Program-made: the position numbers and the translations under genes
Shown: piece after piece, positions 8,591 through 18,074 of the stretch
How positions within the stretch are numbered: the stretch's first letter is position 1
How the letters are laid out: the number at the start of each line of letters is the position of its first letter
The notes under the pieces: model-generated
What the model was told of the DNA's origin: nothing
What the model saw: only the letters and a program-made list of their open reading frames with translations
Database searches by the model: none
Assembly (NCBI RefSeq): GCF_900111295.1
Contig: NZ_FOGT01000001.1
Span: forward strand, 1-64,000
Direction: 5' to 3'
Length of the DNA stretch: 64,000 bases
DNA from: Salipaludibacillus aurantiacus
GTDB lineage: Bacteria; Bacillota; Bacilli; Bacillales; Salisediminibacteriaceae

Positions 8591-8834
8591 CCATATCCCT
8601 CACTATCTGTTATTTACCTTTATACTTTTTTGCAACTGTTTTAAGCATATGTCCATTATATACCCTTACAGGTATAAACGTCAAAGATGTGATATGGGTA
8701 AGAGGTTGAGGCAATAGTAAACACAAGTCCTGCACAAAACGATTAAGATATTTATATGTGAACTTAAATAAGACCTTACTTTTTCAAAGCCTGTCAAATA
8801 AGTTTTAAAAGTCCTTCAGCGGTCTGAAAAACGA

Positions 8835-9509
8835 TTAAAAAACAGGCCATTCTTTTTTTTCAGCGATCTGTTTCATACTTTTATCAGGATTTACAACTAC
8901 AGGGTTATTAACAAACTCAAGCAGGGGGAGGTCGTTTTCACTGTCTGCGTAAGCCCATAGATCATCTGTATCCGCCTTTTTATTATTCGCACTGAGAGAT
9001 TTATTGCCAAGCCAGTCAACTATTCTTCTGACTTTTTCTTCCCCATTTACAATCGGGCCGGTTTCTCCCGTACACTGGCCCTCACTGTCAAACTCCAGCT
9101 CAGTACTGATAACATGCACTTCAAGATCCAATTCTTTAATAAACGCGTGAAGAAAAGGCTCCAAGGCGCCAGATAAAATAATAATCTCATCTCCTTCAGA
9201 CTGATGCTGGCGGATTTTTTTTACGAGGTCATAATGGATCTCATCGTATCCTTCCAGAACGAGTGTCTTAAAAAAAGCTTCCAGTTCTTTTGCAGTTTTT
9301 CCTTTAAAGGACCTTGCAAATGATTTGAAAAATGCCTGACGAAAAGCTTGTTTTCCTTTAAATACCCCCAGAACGCCAGCTTTAACAAGCCCTCCGCTGA
9401 CAACCATCCATTCTTTCCATGTAAATTCTTTTTTTGCTACTAAAAACATCGCTTTGAAAGAGTTTCCCTGATATAGCGTCCCATCAAAATCAACTGTTAC
9501 AACCGCCAT
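8835..9509 (-). CDS. HAD-IB family phosphatase
   Basis: 224-residue haloacid dehalogenase-fold hydrolase. Motif I DFDGT has nucleophile D7 and acid D9, motif II is ILSGA, and motif IV is DSENDLPLL. A helical cap lies between residues 15 and 105. The arrangement resembles SerB-type and CicA-type phosphatases; the substrate is unknown. I start at ATG 9509 because GGGAGAGGTGAT lies just upstream; an upstream in-frame GTG at 9527 overlaps that site. No clear operon partner. Confidence 0.85.
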   Translation of the reverse strand: MAVVTVDFDGTLYQGNSFKAMFLVAKKEFTWKEWMVVSGGLVKAGVLGVFKGKQAFRQAFFKSFARSFKGKTAKELEAFFKTLVLEGYDEIHYDLVKKIRQHQSEGDEIIILSGALEPFLHAFIKELDLEVHVISTELEFDSEGQCTGETGPIVNGEEKVRRIVDWLGNKSLSANNKKADTDDLWAYADSENDLPLLEFVNNPVVVNPDKSMKQIAEKKEWPVF

Positions 9510-9618
9510 AGTTATCACCTCTCCCACTATTCTAATCCAGCGTCTGAAAATTGTAAATTAATAGAAAAGACTTATTTTTATACATATTTTAAGAATTTTT
9601 TCCTAAGGGTTGAGAGAA

Positions 9619-11205
9619 CTAGGAATTTCTGTTCCCGGAAGTATGGTATAAAGCGCGCCACGTATGATAAGCAAGACGATCAAGAAATTGAATAAACTGA
9701 ACGGCGTTAATACCTTCATCTACAGTAAGGTTCTCTTTTACTGTTGCTTCTAAAAGTTCCTGGCGGCTGTACCTTCGTCGATTGGCAATTTTAATTGAAT
9801 GTTCTTCTGCCATTTCGACTGTTTTGTCAGACAGTTCGTCACTATGGGTAATGACGTTATTAAAGAGTTCATCCACGTCTCTCATGAATTTATTTATTTT
9901 ACTGTCTGGGAGCCCCTGTACATAATGGTCAGCTTCTTTAAGTGCTTTTAACAACCGTCCAATATGGTCAACAGCATGGACCATTGCCACCTGCTGTTTA
10001 TATGCCTGAGCGGATACAGATGTCTCATTTGCTCTAATGGTAGATAGAAACTGTTGAATTTCTGACAAGCCAAAGGTCACTTGCTGAAATTTTACTCTAT
10101 GTGAATCTTTAACTGTCCTGTCCTCCAGAATTTCCTTGCCTGCTGCGGCAAGATCATACAGCATTTTTCTTAAAGCCCTTCTCACCGCTTCAAGAGCTAC
10201 AGGCCCCACTACTGCCACACTTTCATCCAGAAAAGTCATATAAGGTGTTTCCTTTTTCTCAGGTATAATCCATTTCACAGTTTTTTTGAACCATTTAAGG
10301 ATTGGCAGTATAAGCAAAACACCAGAAACGTTGAAAAGTGTATGGAAAATCGCAAGCTGTACAGCCGGATCTTCCACTTGAAACGCTTCTGCAGTCATCA
10401 TGACAGCATAAATGAGCAGCGGTAATGCTATTACAGCGATAAGACCTGTAAACAGATTAAACATAATGTGCGCTGTGGCCGTCCGTTTCGCTGCCACTGT
10501 ACCGCCTATGGCTGCCAAAAAGGCTTTAGCAGTGGTTCCAACATTCTGTCCTATTACTAATAAAGCGGCCTGATTAAAATCTATGGCGCCAGTATGGAGA
10601 GCCGTTAAAGTGGTAACCACTGCTGCGCTCGATGACTGCAAAAGGATAGTCATCACCGCTCCTACTATGACTAAAACAGGGAGCCACCACCATTCATGTC
10701 CGTGGAATTGAGATAAATTAATAAACTCTGTAAAACCTCCCATACCGTTTTGCAAAATATCTATGCCTAAAAAAAGAAGCCCGAAACCTGTTAACGCCTG
10801 GCCTTGCGATGAAAATCTTTTTTTTGAGAGAAGTTTTAAAACAACGCCCGCTCCGATTAATGGAAGAGCCAGCATACTCATGTTTATTTGAAACCCGATA
10901 GCCGATACAATCCAGCCCGTGCTTGTACTTCCCACATTCGCCCCTATAATGACGCCTAGCGACTGACTGAATGAAAGCAAGCCGGCACTCACAAAACCTA
11001 TAGTCATAAAAGTTGTTGCACTGGATGACTGAATTAAGGCTGTCAAAGCGGCACCGGAAAATATAGAACTGAATATCCCTCCTGTAAACTTTTTCAACCT
11101 GTCTTTCAATGTTTCCCCTGCCATTGATTTTAAGCCTTCAGTCATAAAATTCATTCCCAGCAGGAAAAGCCCTATACCTCCGAAAATTAAACCAAATGTT
11201 TCCAA
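9619..11205 (-). CDS. Na/Pi cotransporter (NptA/YjbB family)
   Basis: 528-residue membrane protein. The two inverted PNaS repeats each carry the sodium/phosphate motif QSSSA (about residues 59 and 190), within eight or so membrane helices. The cytosolic C-terminal part (about 330-520) is a helical PhoU-like domain. It imports or exports phosphate with sodium; many bacterial members act as exporters. TTG start with AAGGATTGAG upstream. The adjacent 26-bp palindrome at 11334-11359 may be an operator. Confidence 0.92.
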   Translation of the reverse strand: METFGLIFGGIGLFLLGMNFMTEGLKSMAGETLKDRLKKFTGGIFSSIFSGAALTALIQSSSATTFMTIGFVSAGLLSFSQSLGVIIGANVGSTSTGWIVSAIGFQINMSMLALPLIGAGVVLKLLSKKRFSSQGQALTGFGLLFLGIDILQNGMGGFTEFINLSQFHGHEWWWLPVLVIVGAVMTILLQSSSAAVVTTLTALHTGAIDFNQAALLVIGQNVGTTAKAFLAAIGGTVAAKRTATAHIMFNLFTGLIAVIALPLLIYAVMMTAEAFQVEDPAVQLAIFHTLFNVSGVLLILPILKWFKKTVKWIIPEKKETPYMTFLDESVAVVGPVALEAVRRALRKMLYDLAAAGKEILEDRTVKDSHRVKFQQVTFGLSEIQQFLSTIRANETSVSAQAYKQQVAMVHAVDHIGRLLKALKEADHYVQGLPDSKINKFMRDVDELFNNVITHSDELSDKTVEMAEEHSIKIANRRRYSRQELLEATVKENLTVDEGINAVQFIQFLDRLAYHTWRALYHTSGNRNS

Positions 11206-11333
11206 ATAATACTCAATCCTTCCCCTTGACCCCAGGTAAGTATTTTAAATTTAAAATACCATATTCCATTAAGAAAGTTAATAAATGTCTGAATTCAATG
11301 AATTCCCTACAGTAAATTCCATTTTCAGGCATA

Positions 11334-11359
11334 AAAATTTAAACGATCGTTTAAATTTT
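11334..11359. repeat. Perfect 26-bp palindrome with ACGATCGT core
   Basis: Thirteen bases are followed exactly by their reverse complement, centred on CGA/TCG at 11346/11347. It lies about 130 bp upstream of the Na/Pi cotransporter start and 8 bp from repeat copy B. It could be a TetR-type operator or part of an insertion scar. The rest of gap 11206-11713 holds only copy B. Confidence 0.6.
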
Positions 11360-11366
11360 CCGTATA

Positions 11367-11702
11367 GAGGCTGGGACAAAACTAAAAATAAGTGTGTAAA
11401 AGACGAACAATCATTTTATCAGACATTTTGAAACGTGGGTCCCTTTTAGTTTTACCAATTATTAAATAGCCTCAGGCTCTTATTGAAGGAAAGAAGGCGG
11501 CGACGCCACAGGGCAGTAAGCGAAGTCAGAAGATCCAATTCAACGAAGCTCCAGGCTGAGTTGAATTTAGCTGAAGACAAGCCCCTGGGCAAGCGTTCGC
11601 CTGGCGGACTGAAATCACACCTTTTCTCTAAGAGAACAGCCGAACAAAATTCGAAAATTTTGTCCGGCTTTCTTTATGATTACTATTCTTTTGTCCAGCC
11701 CC
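11367..11702. repeat. MITE-like repeat, copy B
   Basis: About 336 bp with terminal inverted repeats GAGGCTGGGACAAAA (11367) and TTTTGTCCAGCCCC (ending 11702). Sequence matches copy A at both ends and around the internal hairpin, but lacks its central module. No transposase. Its right end is 12 bp from the stop codon of the next minus-strand gene, as in copy A. A 75-codon open frame inside is not a gene. Confidence 0.75.
11638..11669 (-). terminator. Terminator-like hairpin in repeat copy B
   Basis: Same 14-bp hairpin as in copy A with one mismatch. The minus-strand tail here is TGTTCTCTTAG, so the T-tract is weaker. It lies 45 nt after the stop of the thioredoxin-CcdA gene. Confidence 0.6.
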
Positions 11703-11713
11703 AAAAGTAACCT

Positions 11714-12979
11714 TTAGTCGCGAACAAGTTTACGGATATAAATAACCGTCAAAGACAGAAGGATCACCGCTAAAGAACCTCCGCCTACTAAAGTTATGTC
11801 GTTCATATATGACTTACCTAATAAAAGAACTATCGCCAAATAACCCATAAGAGTCCCGGAAATGAATTTTAGTACTTTCCCAGTCTCTTCTGTCATAAAC
11901 GTTTTTTTCATCGTTATAACCATACCAGATACAACGGCTATTTCTATTAGCATATACATGGCTATGTATATTATCAGATAAAAAACATACGTTTTCGTGC
12001 CCACGCTCTGATCCGACATTATACCATTCCATATAACTGGAAAACCTGCTGTGCACGGCAATTCAATTAAAGAAGCAAAAGTGCCGATTAAGATAGAAGC
12101 CATGATCAAAGGACCGATTTTACCTGAGAAAATCATTTTTTCTCTTATAAGTTTTATAAACTGTTTTTTATTACTGCCAGATATTGAGAAAGTAAACTGG
12201 GCAGGACCTTTCATAACTCCTTCTTTTATATTTACTGCAGCAAAAGCTGAAGCGATTATAAACAGTAAAACTCTTATCCAGAAATAATCAATTATATTCA
12301 CAACGATGGCAAAAGTTCCTAATATAAACATACCGTAAATAAATGAAACCGTTCCTACAAAGGTTAGTCCTGCCGCTAAAATTATTTTCCTGGAATTCAG
12401 TCTCACAATCATACTGATTAAAAACATTAATGCCCATAATGAACAAGGATTAAATCCATCTATTGCTCCTATAAGTAGAGTGGTCATTAAAAGGGAATAA
12501 TCGGTAATGTTCAAACCGAATAATTCCATCTCTTTATCATCAGTTTCTTTTATTGAAAAAGTACAATTGCTTTCTTCCTCCCCGGAGCATGTATCTCCCT
12601 CTGGAAATCCCGGCTTTTCATTTTCTTCCCCTTCCATCAGAAGGCCATTTAAAGAACTTTTCACCATATCATTGAATCCGGTTAATGTTTTGCCCTTATA
12701 TATAAATAAAGGGACTGAATGTGCATCTATGTCATAACGGTTTATTACTTCTATAAATCTGTCTCTTTCCTCATTAATTTCTATACGCTCAATCAAAATG
12801 CCGGTATGACCCTCAATTTCATCCAGGTATTTGCTCGACTTTTCACAAACAGGGCACGTCTTGCTCCAAAGATAAAAGAGGATCTCTTCCTCTTCGTTTG
12901 CATACGAGCCCAGCGGCGATAAAAAATAAATATTGAGAAAAAATAAAATGCTGAAAATCAGGTTAATTTTCCTGACTAT
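11714..12979 (-). CDS. Thioredoxin-CcdA/DsbD-like membrane fusion
   Basis: Predicted thiol-disulphide protein of about 421 residues. It starts with a signal-anchor segment (about 4-24), followed by a thioredoxin-like domain with CPVC (C42, C45) and a cis-Pro-type VPLF. A polar linker leads to a six-helix DsbD/CcdA domain with NPCSL (C179) and a second conserved Cys in ELPCTAG. It should pass electrons across the membrane to extracytoplasmic partners. The signal and CPVC part are in frame, but no ATG, GTG or TTG exists before TTG 12796. The frame opens at 12979 with ATA, 8 nt after a GGGGG Shine-Dalgarno-like run; an ATG 4 nt earlier is out of frame. The start is probably mutated or unconventional. 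Confidence 0.75.
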   Translation of the reverse strand: MVRKINLIFSILFFLNIYFLSPLGSYANEEEEILFYLWSKTCPVCEKSSKYLDEIEGHTGILIERIEINEERDRFIEVINRYDIDAHSVPLFIYKGKTLTGFNDMVKSSLNGLLMEGEENEKPGFPEGDTCSGEEESNCTFSIKETDDKEMELFGLNITDYSLLMTTLLIGAIDGFNPCSLWALMFLISMIVRLNSRKIILAAGLTFVGTVSFIYGMFILGTFAIVVNIIDYFWIRVLLFIIASAFAAVNIKEGVMKGPAQFTFSISGSNKKQFIKLIREKMIFSGKIGPLIMASILIGTFASLIELPCTAGFPVIWNGIMSDQSVGTKTYVFYLIIYIAMYMLIEIAVVSGMVITMKKTFMTEETGKVLKFISGTLMGYLAIVLLLGKSYMNDITLVGGGSLAVILLSLTVIYIRKLVRD

Positions 12980-13148
12980 TCATCCCACCCCCTGCTTGAT
13001 TTGCTCTCTGCACATCTCTTGTACAGTTTATCAGGCTTAAGCAGCATTCTGGCATATAACTCAAATAATTTGCATTAATTTCACAAAGGCCATTTAATAG
13101 GGATAAATAAAATAACGGTCTGTAAACTGGAAGACTGTTCATTACTTT

Positions 13149-13529
13149 TTACCACCAGCTTGTGTAATACAACTTTTCGTTACGGAAATCAAAAGTAGTG
13201 ATAATATCCTTTAATTCATCTCTTGTCCGCTTAACTTCCTGGAAGAAATAAGTGTCATATTCTGTATTTCCAAAGAAAAACCCCTCCATAGTAGGGAGAA
13301 TTTCGTGCGCTTTATGCTTCTGGCGCATAACTGAACGGCAGCAGCGGTAGAGGGTAACCAGATCCTCTCTGCTGACTTCATAAATATTACATTTATCTTC
13401 CCCATTTTGTATGTTTCTTACAAACCAGTTATGTATCTGGTTAGCCTTTCGCCAGTATAGAACCACATTTTCTTCAGGTTTACCTGAGTCCTTTTCATTT
13501 TTCTTAATAAGGTACATATCCAATCCCAT
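13149..13529 (-). CDS. Conserved hypothetical protein of the MGLDMYL type
   Basis: 126 residues, soluble, with no signal peptide. It begins MGLDMYLIKKN and contains YWRKANQIHNWFVRNIQNG and a Cys pair in LYRCCRSVM. Short proteins with this N-terminus and the WRKANQIH motif occur in many bacteria and in phages; I know of no function. Start at 13529 because AAAGGAG is 9 nt upstream; the ATG at 13538 touches that site. Monocistronic as far as can be seen. Confidence 0.7.
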   Translation of the reverse strand: MGLDMYLIKKNEKDSGKPEENVVLYWRKANQIHNWFVRNIQNGEDKCNIYEVSREDLVTLYRCCRSVMRQKHKAHEILPTMEGFFFGNTEYDTYFFQEVKRTRDELKDIITTFDFRNEKLYYTSWW

Positions 13530-13922
13530 GATCACCATCTCCTTTAAAAGATCAAACCGTCTCTAAAGACTCTTGAAAGTCCTTCAGCTATGATGTTCGA
13601 AAACACTTCAACAACCTTATTGGCTCATGCATTTCCGCAGGATATGTATATGATAGGTATGCACAATACTAACTTAATGAAAAAAAGGAGGCCCGGTAGA
13701 TTTTAAGAGGTAAGTGTCTAATTAATGGAAAGCGCGGAGAAAGAGTCAAAAAATCAGAGGTTATTTATTTTATATTTAATAGTCTTAAGCGAGGTTCGTT
13801 AAATTAAATTATAGTCGATAATCCTCACAAAGGGAATACACGTTCGATATTTTTTATTAAGAATTTAGTGTATTAACTGATTTAAAAAAGGAGCTGTCGT
13901 ACAGGACAGCTCCGCAATTAAA
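13530..13922. other. Intergenic region before aldA terminator
   Basis: No convincing gene or repeat in 393 bp, apart from the aldA terminator at its right end. An isolated AAAAAAGGAGG at about 13680-13690 on the plus strand is not followed by a usable reading frame. Confidence 0.4.
13884..13913 (-). terminator. aldA terminator
   Basis: Perfect 9-bp stem GGAGCTGTC / GACAGCTCC with a 6-nt loop, followed by six T residues on the minus strand, 10 nt after the aldA stop. Confidence 0.92.
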
Positions 13923-15371
13923 TTAAATACTATTTTTAAATTCCATATAAACAGTCTGGGTGCTGAGAAAATCTTCAAGGCCGTGCTTTCCGTCAGCTCC
14001 TCCGATGCCTGATTTCCTGAATCCAGCATGGTAACCCTGGACAGCTTCAAAATTCTCCCGGTTTACAAATGTTTCCCCGAATCTTAGCCCGTTTGTCAAT
14101 TTCATAGCTTCATGGTAATTCTCCGTATAAATAGACGATGACAGGCCATAGTCTGAGTCGTTTGCCATATCAATGGCTTCATTAATATCTTTATAAACCA
14201 CAACAGGAAGTACAGGACCAAAAATCTCTTCCTGAATGACCTTCATATTGTGGGAGACATTCGTGAGCACTGTAGGTTTATAAAAATAGCCTCTCTCTCC
14301 TGAAGCCCGTTCTCCCCCAGTGGCTATTTCAGCACCTTCATTTACAGCCCCTTTAACCATTTCATCTACTTCTTCTAGACGATCCCCGCTTACAAGGGGG
14401 CCCATATCCAGACTGTCGTCTTGTTTAGGGTCTCCATAAGTCACTTCAGACATTTCCTTAGTAAGTCTGCTTATAAAATCGTCTGCCACATCCTCGTGGA
14501 CGTAAACTCTCTCTGCATTAGTACAAGCCTGACCCGCATTAATGATCCGGCTTTTTGATATATTCTTAACCGCTAAGTCAAGGTCTGCGTATTTTGTCAC
14601 AATTGCAGGCGCTTTTCCGCCTAACTCGAGATTTACTTTTGTAATATTCTGAGCCGCTGCTTCCATAACTTTTACGCCAGCCGGAATACTTCCAGTCATT
14701 GTTACCATGTCCACTTTTTCATGGGAAGCAAGGACATTGCCGATGGTAGAGCCTTTACCGGTAATGAAATTATATACCCCTTTAGGAAGTATATCCATGT
14801 CGTGAACCATCTTTGTAAAAGCTGCTGCCGTGTTAGGTGTCTGCTGGCTCGGTTTAATAACAATCGTACACCCGGCAACAAGTGATGTCGCTACTTTACG
14901 GGCCAAAATAAACACAGGGAAATTCCAAGGTATAATACCAGCGACTACACCTATTGGACGTTTGTGAATAAAAATGTTTTCATTAGGCCTGTCGCTTGGC
15001 AAGATCTCCCCTTCTATACGCCGGGCCCATTCAGACATGTACTGGAAATAATCAATTGCGAGATCCACCTCGCCACTAGCCATTTCATAGCTTTTCCCCT
15101 GCTCTTCTATTAGAATATCAATAAAATTTTCTCTGTTTTCTTTTAATTTCAAGCCAATGTCCCGGACAATTTCTCCTCTTTCCACAGAAGGCGTCTGCCC
15201 CCATTCTTTCTGAGCTCTAAAAGCAGCCTGTACTGCGTTGTCTGCATCTTCTTCCGAGCCTTCTGAAATTTGCGAAATCACTTGTTCAGTAGCAGGGTTT
15301 TCAATATCAATTGTCTTTGGTGATGTTGAATCCACATATTCGCCATTAATATAAATCTGATGTTTATGCAT
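13923..15371 (-). CDS. aldA: Lactaldehyde/glycolaldehyde-type aldehyde dehydrogenase
   Basis: NAD-dependent oxidation of an aldehyde to its acid. 482 residues with the family residues E249 (LELGGKAPA), C283 (NAGQACTNAERV) and PWNFP in the cofactor domain. The C-terminal half, including FGETFVNRENFEA and GIGGADGKHGLED, follows E. coli AldA closely, so lactaldehyde or glycolaldehyde is a likely substrate. ATG start with AAGGAGG 6 nt upstream and its own terminator. No fucose, rhamnose or glycolate genes are adjacent. Confidence 0.9.
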   Translation of the reverse strand: MHKHQIYINGEYVDSTSPKTIDIENPATEQVISQISEGSEEDADNAVQAAFRAQKEWGQTPSVERGEIVRDIGLKLKENRENFIDILIEEQGKSYEMASGEVDLAIDYFQYMSEWARRIEGEILPSDRPNENIFIHKRPIGVVAGIIPWNFPVFILARKVATSLVAGCTIVIKPSQQTPNTAAAFTKMVHDMDILPKGVYNFITGKGSTIGNVLASHEKVDMVTMTGSIPAGVKVMEAAAQNITKVNLELGGKAPAIVTKYADLDLAVKNISKSRIINAGQACTNAERVYVHEDVADDFISRLTKEMSEVTYGDPKQDDSLDMGPLVSGDRLEEVDEMVKGAVNEGAEIATGGERASGERGYFYKPTVLTNVSHNMKVIQEEIFGPVLPVVVYKDINEAIDMANDSDYGLSSSIYTENYHEAMKLTNGLRFGETFVNRENFEAVQGYHAGFRKSGIGGADGKHGLEDFLSTQTVYMEFKNSI

Positions 15372-15509
15372 AAAAAAGCCTCCTTAAAATAATATTCCCA
15401 GTTGGCTTTTTCCTTTATTTTCTAAAGTCTAAACAATAGAAATGGCAATTTGTTTAAGTGCTCATCTTTAGTATTTTAACCTTCACTTGTTACAAATTTG
15501 TCTGCCAGT

Positions 15510-16928
15510 TTATAAGGCTTCTTTAGTTGACGATTTTTCACCAAATTCAAGTTGCTTTTGTGGAAGCAGCGAGGTGGTAATCACACAAAGCAAAGCAAGA
15601 ATAAATAAAATCATAAATACGGACTGAAGACCAGCTGCAAGAATATCCGGTTCCACGTGCGTGCCGTTATTCGTCCGACCGCCTATATGCTGATTGAGTA
15701 TGGCGCCTAAAACTGTTATACCCAGTGTTTGGCCTAAGGTCCGCAGAAAAGCATTTGTAGAAGCTGCTGTCCCACGGTTATCCCATGTTACAGATGATTG
15801 AACAATAACTGTAAAAACGGTCATTGCCAATCCAAACCCTAACCCGACAAAAAACATGATAATAATAAGCAGGACATTAGGCGTTCCGCTGGTGATAAAA
15901 GTAAGTGCCAGTGTACCCAAAGCTATTAGGGATACTCCGGCTAGAGAAATCGGTTTGGTTCCAAGCCTGACGATAAACTGGCCGCTTAAATAAGCACCTA
16001 AAGGCCATCCTAGAGACATAGGAATTAATGTAAGGCCAGATGAGGTTGCTGCTAACAGAAGGACCCCTTGGACCCATAATGGTAAATAAGCTGTCAGCCC
16101 TATTAAAATCCCGCCCATTAGCAAGCCGCAAATATTAGCTATAAGTAAATACCGGTTTTTAAATAATCGGAATGGGATCATGGGGTCGGGCGCATTTAAT
16201 TGAATCACAACAAAGAGACTTAAAAACACAAAAGCGGTGCTAAACAAGTAAAACATCGCCTCGTCATTCCATGCTATGTCATTGCCTCCTGAAAGCAGAG
16301 CATATAATAAAGCGCCAGTTCCGATGATAAAAGTAAAAGCTCCGCCATAATCTACGGAACGCTTCCGTTTTTCTATCTTTTCCTCCAGATTTTTTCAAAT
16401 GAGATACATTGCCAGAAGGCCGAATGGAATATTAATGTAGAAAATCCAGTGCCATGATAAAAAGTCGACAAAGAAACCGCCTACGAGCGGCCCGAAAATA
16501 CCGGCAATGCCCCATATAGAGCCAATTACAGCTTGTGCTTTCGCCCGCTTCTCATAGGTAAATACATCCCCCACAATCGTAAAGGTCATGGGCATTAAGG
16601 CGCCGGCTCCGACTCCCTGTACAGCCCTGAACATAATCAGCTGTTCCATGGATTGAGACAAACCGCAAAGAGCTGATCCTGTTAAAAATAGCGCTGCTCC
16701 TATTATAAATATTTTTTTTCTTCCAAAAAGGTCGGCAAGTTTACCGAAAATAGGAGTCATAACCGCATAAGTTAACAGATAAATAGCGAAGACCCAGCTA
16801 ATGAGATCAAGGCCACCCAAATCACGGGCAATTACAGGCATAGCAGTGCTAATAACGGTTACTTCAATGGCAGCCAGAAAAGTCGCAATAATAAGGGCTG
16901 TGACAATTTTCTTTTGATATGTATCCAT
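15510..16928 (-). pseudogene. MFS multidrug exporter (DHA2 type) interrupted by an in-frame TGA
   Basis: The two open stretches (16928-16395 and 16256 downwards) lie in the same frame. The bases between them, from 16394 to 16257, code for the expected linking sequence (NLEEKIEKRKRSVDYGG then a membrane helix). Without the TGA at 16397-16395 the gene would make 472 residues with about 14 membrane helices and the MFS motif GKLADLFGRKK. The stop is at codon 178, in a loop where Trp (TGG) would be plausible. Either a nonsense mutation has killed the pump or UGA is read through. AAGGA precedes ATG 16928. Confidence 0.85.
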
Positions 16929-17052
16929 AACTGTTCCTTCTCTCTATTTCAAACATATATCTATTTAACAATATACAGTATTAGTCTGCCAAACAAAAAA
17001 ACAGCAGATTGACTATCATTTACATAAATTCTACTTTGTGGTGCCATTCCAT

Positions 17053-17113
17053 AAAAAACATCTCTCCAGCAGGCAAAAGGCTAAATAAACTTTTTGCCGT
17101 AAAGAAGAGATGT
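17053..17113 (-). terminator. Terminator of the oligopeptide transporter operon
   Basis: ACATCTCT pairs with AGAGATGT, with an inner stem GGCAAAA / TTTTGCC, followed by a minus-strand T-tract. It lies 22 nt after the dppC-like stop codon. Confidence 0.8.
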
Positions 17114-17134
17114 GTAAAAAAGAATGATTTCAGG

Positions 17135-18055
17135 TTAATTTTTCATTTTTGGATCCAATGCATCCCTTAAACCGTCCCCTATCATATTAAAACCAAGAAC
17201 AACAAGCATAATTGACAATCCTGGAAACAGAACTGTCCAAGGGGCGCTTTGGATGTATTGTCTGGAATCAGAAAGCATCCTTCCCCATTCCGGTGTCGGA
17301 GGCTGAGCCCCCAGACCGAGAAACCCTAAAGCTGCCGCCTCCAGGATAGCTGTGCCAAATCCTAATGTCGCCTGGACGATAATTGGTGCGAGGCTGTTTG
17401 GGAGGACGTGGTGAAAAAGTATACGTCCATTTTTCATTCCCTGGGCTTTGGCAGCCATTATATATTCTTCTTGCCTGATAGAAATAACTTTAGATCTCAC
17501 AAGGCGTCCAAAAATTGGAACGTTTATAATAGCAATAGCTATAAGAGCATTTTGCAGAGAGGGGCCTAAAATAGCTACAATGGCTATAGCAAGCAAAATA
17601 CTTGGAAAAGCGAGCATGATATCAAAAATACGGGAAATCAGCATATCTACCCATCTGCCGAAATAACCTGCCAAAATTCCAAGGAATGAACCAAAAATTA
17701 ACGCGCCTGTGACTGCGAAAAACCCAACCATTAAAGATATTCTTGCTCCATATACAATACGGGTAAAAATGTCACGCCCTAAATCATCGGTGCCGAACCA
17801 GTATTGTGCAGAAGGGCCCTGTAACCTGTCTGCAGCATTTAAAGTCTGATAGGAATAGCTCGTTAAAAAGGGAGCGAAAATCGCTATCATTATAAAAAAA
17901 ATAATAATGAAAAGGCCCACGAGCGCAAGTTTATTTTTTCTAAGCTGCCAAAAGGCTTCTTTCCAAGGTGAAATGGATTCAGTTTCTGTTAGATGGGGTT
18001 CCTGATTTTCAGGACCGGGCATTGGCTGCTTTTTTACAGGAGTAACGGATTCCAT
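17135..18055 (-). CDS. Oligopeptide ABC transporter permease (DppC/OppC)
   Basis: Second membrane subunit of a peptide importer; 306 residues, cytosolic N-terminus rich in Pro/Gln/Glu, then six membrane helices. The EAA loop that docks the ATPases is EAAALGFLGLGAQPP near the C-terminus. I start at ATG 18055 because GGGGGGAG lies 7 nt upstream; the upstream TTG at 18097 overlaps the preceding gene. 19 nt separate it from the dppB-like stop. Last gene of the operon, followed by a terminator. Confidence 0.93.
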   Translation of the reverse strand: MESVTPVKKQPMPGPENQEPHLTETESISPWKEAFWQLRKNKLALVGLFIIIFFIMIAIFAPFLTSYSYQTLNAADRLQGPSAQYWFGTDDLGRDIFTRIVYGARISLMVGFFAVTGALIFGSFLGILAGYFGRWVDMLISRIFDIMLAFPSILLAIAIVAILGPSLQNALIAIAIINVPIFGRLVRSKVISIRQEEYIMAAKAQGMKNGRILFHHVLPNSLAPIIVQATLGFGTAILEAAALGFLGLGAQPPTPEWGRMLSDSRQYIQSAPWTVLFPGLSIMLVVLGFNMIGDGLRDALDPKMKN

Positions 18056-18074
18056 TATACACTCCCCCCTTTTA

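Noticed and set aside
11483-11710. 75-codon Arg-rich frame inside repeat copy B
   Set aside because: No ribosome binding site; the frame is not preserved in the other copies.
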